Shown here in pieces: positions 58,205 through 64,000 of a DNA stretch of 64,000 nt. The notes under the pieces are model-generated. The model searched no databases. It was not told the origin of the DNA and was given only the letters and a program-made list of their open reading frames with translations. Source of the DNA: Streptomyces aurantiogriseus (GTDB lineage Bacteria > Actinomycetota > Actinomycetes > Streptomycetales > Streptomycetaceae); NCBI RefSeq assembly GCF_014649375.1, contig NZ_BMSX01000001.1, forward strand, positions 558,001 through 622,000. The letters run 5' to 3'. The number at the start of each line of letters is the position of its first letter. The first letter of the stretch is position 1. A program made the position numbers and the translations under genes.

Positions 58205-61200
58205 CTAGTTGGTCCCGATCCGGGCGAGCAGGTCCACGATCCGCGACTGCACCTCGGCGCTCGTGGACCGCTCCGCGAGGAACAGCACGGTCTCGCCGGA
58301 GGCCAGCCGCGGCAGGTCGGCCTGGTCGACGGCGGCGGTGTAGACGACCAGCGGGGTGCGGTTGAGCTGCTGGTTCGCGCGCAGCCAGTCGATGATCCCG
58401 GCCCGGCCCCGGTGCACCTGCAACAGGTCCATCACGACCAGGTTCGGCCGCAGCTGGGAGGCCAGCGTCACCGCGTCCGCGTCGCTCGCCGCCCGCGCCA
58501 CCTGCATCCCGCGCCGCTCCAGCGTCGCGGTCAGCGCCAGCGCGATCTCCGCGTGCTCCTCGATGAGCAGCACCCGCGGCGGATGCTGCTCACTGTCCCG
58601 CGGCGCGAGCGCCTTCAGCAGAACGGCGGGATCGGCACCGTACGCCGCCTCGCGCGTCGCCTGTCCCAGCCCGGCCGTCACCAGCACCGGCACCTCGGCG
58701 GCCACCGCCGCCTGCCGCAGCGACTGCAGCGCGGTCCGCGTGATCGGCCCGGTCAGCGGGTCCACGAACAGCGCGGCCGGGAACGCGGCGATCTGCGCGT
58801 CGACCTCCTCGCGCGAGTGCACGATCACCGGCCGGTAGCCGCGATCGCTGAGCGCCTGCTGCGTGGACACGTCCGGCGCCGGCCACACCAGCAGCCGGCG
58901 CGGGTTGTCCAAGGGCTCCGGCGGCAACTCGTCGTCCATCGGCTGCGGCCGCGGCGGATCCGCCACCTCGACGGCCCCACCCGGCCCGTCGAGCGGCTCC
59001 GGCCCCTCGGCGGCGTTCTCGTCCGGCGCACCTATGGCGTACGACCGCCCGACCCCCTCGGTCCCGGGCGCTACCTGAGCCTGCCCGGGCAGCGGCTGCC
59101 CCGCGAGGGAGGGATGCGGGACAGCGGGTTGCGGCGCGGGGGCCGGCGGAGCCTGCGGTACGGAAACCTGCGGTACGGCGGGCTGCTCGGCCGTCGGGTG
59201 CGGGCGGGCCGCCTGCTCCGGTCGCTCGGCGGGGTCCGGTCGCGTACCCAGCTTGCGCCGCCGCCCGGAACCACCGGACGTGTGCGGCGCGGGGGTGGCG
59301 GTGGACTGGGCGGCCTGCTGGACCTGCTGCACCTGGGCGGCCTGGCGGGTGAAGGGCACCCCCTGGCCCAGGGTCCGCACGCTGATCGCCCGGCCCTGCG
59401 TGGAGTTGGGGTCCATGGGCGCGGGGGCGGCCTCCGCGGGCAGCGGCTGCGCCGTCCGCGGCTGTGCGGTGGCTTCGGGGGGCAGCGGGGTGCCCGTCCC
59501 CGGGGTGGGCGTCGCGGGGGCCGGGCTGGAAGCTGCCTCGGCGGGGAGGGGCTGCGGCTGGGCAGGGGTGGGTTCGGCGGTCTGGGGGAGCTGAGGGGCC
59601 TGAGGAGCCTGGCTGGGCACGCCGACCTGCCCGGAGGCGTTCGGCGAGAGGTCGCCCGCGGCCGCCTGCTGACCGGGGGGTACCTGGTCGAGGGTCGGCT
59701 GGGCCGCAACGGGCTGCCCGGGGACCGACTGGACCGACTGTCCCGGGATCGACTGTCCCGGGACCGGCTGCCCAGCGGCCGGCTGACCGGGAGGAGCCTG
59801 GGCCGGCAACGGCTGGACCGGAAGCGGCTGGCCCGGCCCGGACTGCGCCGGCACAGGCTGTACGGGGACGGGCTGCCCGGCGACGGACTGCGCAGGTCCG
59901 GCCTGCCCACCCTGACCCGAACCGCCCTGGGCGGTGGCGACCACTTCACCCGGCTGCTGCACTGTCGCCCCCGGCTGGGCCGCCGCGATCGGCTGCTGCC
60001 CCTGCGAAGGCACCACCACCGCCTGCCCCGGCTGCTGAGGCGCCGCCTGCCCCGGCGCAGGCACTGCCTGTCCGGCATTGTCGTGACCCTGCGCCTGAGC
60101 AGGAACGGCCCCCGGAGGAAGCGGCGAAGCCACCCCGGCCGCCTCCGCCGTCGGCTGGGCCACCGCCCGGCGGCGACGGCCCGTCGGCGCGCTCGTCGGA
60201 TGCGGCTGCGGCGGTGTGTGGTCGTCGGCCTGGTCGTGCGGGACGGCGTCATGCCGACCGTGGTCGATCGGCGCGTCCTCGGACGCGCCCTGAACGGGCA
60301 CCTGCGCCTGCGCGGGAACCGGAGCCTGCCCGGCCACCGGCGCCTGCCCGGGAACGGGAACCGGCTGCCCCGGAGCCGACGCCTGCCCCGGAATGGGAAC
60401 CGGCTGCCCCGGAGCCGACGCCTGCCCCGGAACGGGAACCGCCTGCCCCGGAATGGGAACCGGCGCACCCGGAACCGGCGCCTGCCCCGGAACGGGAACC
60501 GGCTGCCCCGGAACCGGAACAGGAACCTGCTGCCCGGCCACCGGAGAGCCCCCAGGCCCCTGCTGCCCCGGCACAGGCAGCCCCGCAGCCGGAACCTGTC
60601 CCACAGCCTGGGCCTCGGCGACCTCGTCCGTCCCGTCGGACGCCCGGTCCGCCTCGGCCGGCGGCAGGGCGAACACCGTACGGGGCGTCGCCTCCTGCGC
60701 GGCGGCACGTTCCGTCGCCGCGGCCAGGGCACGCCGACGACGTCCCGTCGGCTGCGCATCCTCCGCGGGAACCGTTCCTTCACCCGCGGGCAGGGCGGCC
60801 GGCAGGGCCTGCGGTTCGTCGGCGGCACGCCGGGCCCGCCGTCCGCCGGGCGCGGGCACACCCTGCGGCGGAACGGTGCCGCCGAGTCCCGTACCCGACG
60901 CGGCGGTTCCCGCCGCATGCTCGGCCGCCGTGACGACGGACCCCTCGGCCACCCCCGCCCCGGGGCTCGCCCCGGAATCCGCACCGGCCTGCTCGGCCGA
61001 CCGTCCGCGCCGCCGCCCGGTCCCTCCGGAGGCGGCCTCCGCGTCGTCGGCCGAAGCCGGGACCGGCGCTTCCTCGGCGGCCGGGGCACGCCTACGACGC
61101 CGCCCGGTCGGAGCCGCGGCCTCCCCCTCGGCACCCTCGGCGGGACCCGCGCCCGGAACCTCACTCTCCAGGAACGCGTCCACGGAGGACCGCCGGGCCC

Positions 61201-63016
61201 GCCGCCGCCCCGCACCGGAGCTCTGCTCGGCGGCGCCCGCGTCACCCTCCGCCGCCTCCGGGGCCTCCGTCGCCTGCGGTGCCCCGCCCTCCGAACCGGC
61301 GGGCAGGGCGACCGCGGAACCGACGCCGGCGACCGGAGCAGCGGCGACAGCGCCGGCCCCACCGCCCAACGGCACCTCGAGGACGTAAGCGCTGCCGCTC
61401 ATCCCCGGCACCTCGTGCGTCTGCAGCACACCGCCGTGCGCCCGCACGATCCCGCGCACGATCGGCTCGTGCACCGGGTCGCCCCCGGCGTACGGCCCGC
61501 GCACCTCGATGCGGACGACCTCACCGCGCTGGGCGGCGGCCACGACGACGGTGTTGTCCATGTAACCGCCCGCCGAGACGGGCGCGTTGCCGGTGGCGTC
61601 GACGCCGGCGACGTCCGCCACGAGGTGGGCGAGCGCGGTCGCGAGGAGACGCGCGTCAACCTCGGCCTCGATGGGCGGCGCGTGCACGGCGAACTGCACG
61701 CGACCCGGCCCGACGAGCTCGACGGCCCCGTCGACACCCGCGGCGACGACGGCGTCGAGCATCACCTTCGTACGGCTGATGTCCTCGCTGCCGGTGTCGA
61801 GGCGCTGATAGCCGAGAACGTTGTCGATGAGGGTGGTGATGCGCGCGTAGCCCGCCGAGAGGTGGTGCAGCACCTGGTTGGCCTCGGGCCACAGCTGCCC
61901 GGCGTCGTCGGCGGCGAGCGTGGACAGCTCCCGGCGCAGCTCGTCCAGGGGGCCGCGCAGCGACCGCCCGAGCAGCGTCAGAAGCTGCTCGTGCCGGGCT
62001 GCGAGAGCCTCGTACCGGTCCTTCTCCCGCTCCCCCAGCGCGGCGTAGCGATCCTCGCCGGCGGCGAGCTCCTCCGCGTGCCGCTCGCGCAGCTCCTCCA
62101 GTTCGGTGACGTGCTGCTGGCGCAGCGCGGTGAGATCGGAGGCGTGTTCCTCGGAGAGCCGCTCCAGTTCCTCCGCGTGCTTCTGCTCGAGGGTGCTCTT
62201 CTCCTCGGCGAGGGCGTCGAAGGGCCGCCGGTCGGTGAAGGTCATGACGGCGCCGACGAGCTGGTCCCCGTCCCGCACGGGCGCGGTCGTCAGATCGACG
62301 GAGACCTTGTCCCCGCTCTTCGACCACAGCACCTGCCCCCGCACCCGGTGCTTGCGCCCGGACCGCAGGGTGTCCGCGAGCGGCGACTCGTCGTACGGGA
62401 AGGGGGCGCCGTCGGCACGCGAGTGCAGCACGAGCGTGTGCAGCTCCTTGCCGCCGAGATCACTGGCCCGGTAGCCCAGTATCTGAGCGGCGGCCGGATT
62501 GACGAGCACGATCCGCCCGTCGGTGTCGGTTCCCACGACCCCCTCGGCCGCGGCCCGCAGAATCATCTCGGTCTGCCGCTGCGAACGCGCCAGCTCGGCC
62601 TCGGTGTCGACGGTCCCCGACAGATCGCGTACGACGAGCATCAGCAGCTCGTCGTTGGCGTAGCCGTGGCTGTCGTAGGCCTGCTGGCCGTTCTCGAGAT
62701 TCGCGCTGGTGACCTCGACGGGGAACTCGGACCCGTCCGTGCGCCGGGCGATCATCCGCGTCGGCTTGGTCCGCCCGCGCGGATCGATGTGGTCGGGCCG
62801 TCGCATGGACCCGGGGATGAGCTTGGAGTCGAAGTGCGGGAGCAGATCCAGCAGCCCCCGCCCGACGAGCGCGGTCCCGGGCGCCTCGAAGGCTTCCAAC
62901 GCGATCGTGTTCGCGTTGACGACGGTCCCATTGGCGTTGACCAGCACCAACGCGTCGGGAAGCGCGTCGAGTATGGCTGCGAGGCGAGCAGCGCCTCGGG
63001 ATGGCCTGCTGCTCAC
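58205..63016 (-). CDS. giant PAS-kinase-receiver protein with degenerate kinase core
   Basis: A 1603-residue cytoplasmic protein. It has two PAS domains (residues 10-130 and 150-270), a Glu-rich coiled coil (275-345), a HisKA-like helix pair (345-420), a HATPase-like domain (440-560), a disordered Pro/Gln/Ala linker (560-1400), and two receiver-like domains (1390-1480 and 1490-1603). The H-box position reads GRSLRGPLDEL instead of SHELRTPL, so the phospho-acceptor His is gone. The N-box (ALAHLVADVAG) and G1 box are also altered. The last receiver keeps PNLVVMDLL (Asp) and YTAA but has EEH for the acidic pair and no clear Lys. It is more likely a sensor scaffold than a kinase. Confidence 0.82.
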   Translation of the reverse strand: MSSRPSRGAARLAAILDALPDALVLVNANGTVVNANTIALEAFEAPGTALVGRGLLDLLPHFDSKLIPGSMRRPDHIDPRGRTKPTRMIARRTDGSEFPVEVTSANLENGQQAYDSHGYANDELLMLVVRDLSGTVDTEAELARSQRQTEMILRAAAEGVVGTDTDGRIVLVNPAAAQILGYRASDLGGKELHTLVLHSRADGAPFPYDESPLADTLRSGRKHRVRGQVLWSKSGDKVSVDLTTAPVRDGDQLVGAVMTFTDRRPFDALAEEKSTLEQKHAEELERLSEEHASDLTALRQQHVTELEELRERHAEELAAGEDRYAALGEREKDRYEALAARHEQLLTLLGRSLRGPLDELRRELSTLAADDAGQLWPEANQVLHHLSAGYARITTLIDNVLGYQRLDTGSEDISRTKVMLDAVVAAGVDGAVELVGPGRVQFAVHAPPIEAEVDARLLATALAHLVADVAGVDATGNAPVSAGGYMDNTVVVAAAQRGEVVRIEVRGPYAGGDPVHEPIVRGIVRAHGGVLQTHEVPGMSGSAYVLEVPLGGGAGAVAAAPVAGVGSAVALPAGSEGGAPQATEAPEAAEGDAGAAEQSSGAGRRRARRSSVDAFLESEVPGAGPAEGAEGEAAAPTGRRRRRAPAAEEAPVPASADDAEAASGGTGRRRGRSAEQAGADSGASPGAGVAEGSVVTAAEHAAGTAASGTGLGGTVPPQGVPAPGGRRARRAADEPQALPAALPAGEGTVPAEDAQPTGRRRRALAAATERAAAQEATPRTVFALPPAEADRASDGTDEVAEAQAVGQVPAAGLPVPGQQGPGGSPVAGQQVPVPVPGQPVPVPGQAPVPGAPVPIPGQAVPVPGQASAPGQPVPIPGQASAPGQPVPVPGQAPVAGQAPVPAQAQVPVQGASEDAPIDHGRHDAVPHDQADDHTPPQPHPTSAPTGRRRRAVAQPTAEAAGVASPLPPGAVPAQAQGHDNAGQAVPAPGQAAPQQPGQAVVVPSQGQQPIAAAQPGATVQQPGEVVATAQGGSGQGGQAGPAQSVAGQPVPVQPVPAQSGPGQPLPVQPLPAQAPPGQPAAGQPVPGQSIPGQSVQSVPGQPVAAQPTLDQVPPGQQAAAGDLSPNASGQVGVPSQAPQAPQLPQTAEPTPAQPQPLPAEAASSPAPATPTPGTGTPLPPEATAQPRTAQPLPAEAAPAPMDPNSTQGRAISVRTLGQGVPFTRQAAQVQQVQQAAQSTATPAPHTSGGSGRRRKLGTRPDPAERPEQAARPHPTAEQPAVPQVSVPQAPPAPAPQPAVPHPSLAGQPLPGQAQVAPGTEGVGRSYAIGAPDENAAEGPEPLDGPGGAVEVADPPRPQPMDDELPPEPLDNPRRLLVWPAPDVSTQQALSDRGYRPVIVHSREEVDAQIAAFPAALFVDPLTGPITRTALQSLRQAAVAAEVPVLVTAGLGQATREAAYGADPAVLLKALAPRDSEQHPPRVLLIEEHAEIALALTATLERRGMQVARAASDADAVTLASQLRPNLVVMDLLQVHRGRAGIIDWLRANQQLNRTPLVVYTAAVDQADLPRLASGETVLFLAERSTSAEVQSRIVDLLARIGTN
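60356..60540 (-). repeat. 39-bp coding repeats in the linker
   Basis: A 39-bp unit (GGGAACCGGCTGCCCCGGAG and on) recurs at 60356 and 60395 and in degenerate form to about 60540, encoding 13-residue units of the type GQPVPIPGQASAP. This is a low-complexity disordered region, prone to length change. Confidence 0.7.
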
Positions 63017-63573
63017 GAGTCGCTTCCTCCCTGTTACCGCACCTTGCCGACCGCTCGGGCCATCTTGCCAACCGGCCCGCAGCGTGTCACGCGAGGGAGT
63101 CTAAGGGCTGGGGCAGCGCTCGCGGCGCCGGATGAGAGGGAGCTCGCACGACGAAGTGACACAGAACGTGTGACCGCCTGCTGAGGCTTCGCGGGACCTT
63201 CGCGCCACGTTTACGGGACGGGTGCTTTTGCCAGGGCGAACGGAACCCGGGCAACCGCCCTCGCTCTCGCCCTTGCCGCCGCCGCGACCGTACGCCACGT
63301 CGACCGCCGGCCCCGACACGTCCGGGTGACTCCCACACCCCGCCGGATGGCGGCACACCTCGAACGTCCCGTCGGCCCCTTCCCCCTCCTCCCCCTCCTC
63401 CCCCTCCTCCCCCTCCTCCTCCGCCTCCGCGAACGACGCGCCCGTCCGGTCGACCCACAAGGCCTTTGCCCTGCGACCCGCCTGCCTAGTACCGTGGAGG
63501 CCGATTGGTGACAGCGCGCTCGACTGTGTCATCATCTGCACGCACCACTCGCACACACGCGAGCGGCTGTGCT
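63017..63573. other. gene-less region with polypyrimidine repeat
   Basis: The 557-bp stretch contains the upstream region of the giant kinase-like gene (GGGAGG about 10 nt before its GTG). It also has a tandem CCCCCTCCT tract (about 63380-63425, four near-perfect units; G-quadruplex potential on the minus strand) and, near 63465-63492, a possible tRNA promoter (TTTGCC then TAGTAC). No gene is supported. Confidence 0.5.
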
Positions 63574-63664
63574 GGAGGCGTCGCCTAGTCCGGTCTATGG
63601 CGCCGCACTGCTAATGCGGTTTGGGCCTTAAAGCCCATCGAGGGTTCAAATCCCTCCGCCTCCG
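63574..63664 (+). tRNA. tRNA-Ser(GCT)
   Basis: Acceptor GGAGGCG pairs fully with CGCCTCC, discriminator G. The anticodon loop in GCACTGCTAATGC gives GCT. A long serine-type variable arm (TTGGGCCTTAAAGCCCA) and T-arm GAGGG-TTCAAAT-CCCTC follow. CCA is not encoded. Confidence 0.96.
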
Positions 63665-63778
63665 CCCCACCTGAAGCCCCGGTCCCCGTGACCGGGGCTT
63701 CGTCGTTGTTCCCGCCCGATGCCGCGGAGCCCCCGTTCTGGGCGTTTTCGCAGGTCACAAGGGGTGTGCGAATCGGAT

Positions 63779-63807
63779 TTCACATGACGGCGGCAGTCAT
63801 GTAATGT
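63779..63807 (+). promoter_or_regulatory. promoter of tRNA-Arg
   Basis: TTCACA (63779-63784), 17-bp spacer, TAATGT (63802-63807), close to the consensus for the housekeeping sigma factor, about 67 bp before the mature tRNA. Confidence 0.6.
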
Positions 63808-63873
63808 TCTTCCTGTCGCCGCGAGCGGGCCGGAAGGGCCGGGAGCGGAGGACAAAAAACAGAAGAAAGACAA

Positions 63874-63946
63874 GCACTCGTAGCTTAACGGATAGAGCAT
63901 CTGACTACGGATCAGAAGGTTGCAGGTTCGAATCCTGCCGAGTGCA
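63874..63946 (+). tRNA. tRNA-Arg(ACG)
   Basis: Acceptor GCACTCG pairs with CGAGTGC, discriminator A. The anticodon arm CTGACTACGGATCAG gives ACG. T-arm GCAGG-TTCGAAT-CCTGC. CCA is not encoded. Confidence 0.97.
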
Positions 63947-63956
63947 CACAGGTGAG

Positions 63957-63984
63957 AGGCCCCGGAGAGATCCGGGGCCTCTCA
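63957..63984 (+). terminator. terminator after tRNA-Arg
   Basis: GAGGCCCCGGA and TCCGGGGCCTC form an 11-bp stem with a short loop about 10 bp after the tRNA. Confidence 0.75.
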
Positions 63985-64000
63985 CGTTTCCGGAGCGTGC

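Noticed and set aside
58412..63184. A 1590-codon plus-strand frame opposite the giant kinase-like gene
   Set aside because: It mirrors the Pro/Gln-rich coding strand as Arg/Leu/Gly repeats and has no motif. The minus-strand protein has PAS and receiver domains.

Overview
The window is chromosomal DNA of a high-GC actinomycete, almost certainly Streptomyces. Codon third positions are nearly all G or C, GTG starts are common, and the families are typical of the genus (DUF5926, SigE-family ECF sigma factor, MocR regulators, bifunctional primase/polymerases, actinomycete integrative elements). From memory, not checked, the right part resembles the S. coelicolor SCO4005-SCO4009 neighbourhood (sigma factor, acyl-CoA synthetase, MFS pump with divergent TetR regulator, large kinase-like protein).

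Layout. Bases 1-13.2 kb hold a stress and respiration block: ClC channel end, GH15 glucosidase, DUF2252 protein, YihY-like and other membrane proteins, a lipoprotein, a cation/H+ antiporter, a cydAB-type bd oxidase without cydCD, and an SDR. Bases 13.5-15.3 kb hold an exported intradiol dioxygenase and a CitG/MdcB-like transferase, followed by 0.5 kb of decayed tandem copies of the transferase 3' end. Bases 15.8-28.5 kb are core genes: MFS and MocR regulator, aminopeptidase P, SpoIIE-type phosphatase, a degenerate primase/polymerase, a DUF5926 protein, an RsbW-like ATPase, GDPD and an HtrA protease.

A tRNA-Ser(TGA) gene at 28569-28655 is the attachment site of an apparently complete 14.4 kb integrative and conjugative element (AICE), 28598-43086, bounded by a perfect 60-bp direct repeat. 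It carries a tyrosine integrase, Xis, a primase/polymerase plus DUF3631 replication pair, an FtsK/TraB transfer ATPase, Spd-like membrane proteins, two tandem C5-cytosine methyltransferase-like genes, a GntR/UTRA (KorSA-like) repressor with a GNAT partner, and cargo. Iterons next to the replication gene, hairpins and operators give it a visible regulatory skeleton.

Bases 43.2-50.5 kb return to the chromosome: a membrane protein, another primase/polymerase, a three-gene cassette in the order of mycobacterial chsH2-chsH1-ltp2 (steroid side-chain removal), a SigE-family sigma factor and an acyl-CoA synthetase behind an 18-bp palindrome. Bases 50.5-56.2 kb form a second accessory block: a twice-frameshifted NUDIX pseudogene, an IS30 remnant, a large serine recombinase, and a type I methylase with a half-size specificity subunit but no restriction subunit in the window. 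Bases 56.2-64 kb hold an MFS pump and its TetR regulator sharing two operator copies, a 1603-residue kinase/receiver protein that has lost its phospho-acceptor histidine, and tRNA-Ser(GCT) and tRNA-Arg(ACG).

Functional calls rest on motifs read by eye, and no homology search was run. Start codons were set from Shine-Dalgarno spacing where the sequence allows.
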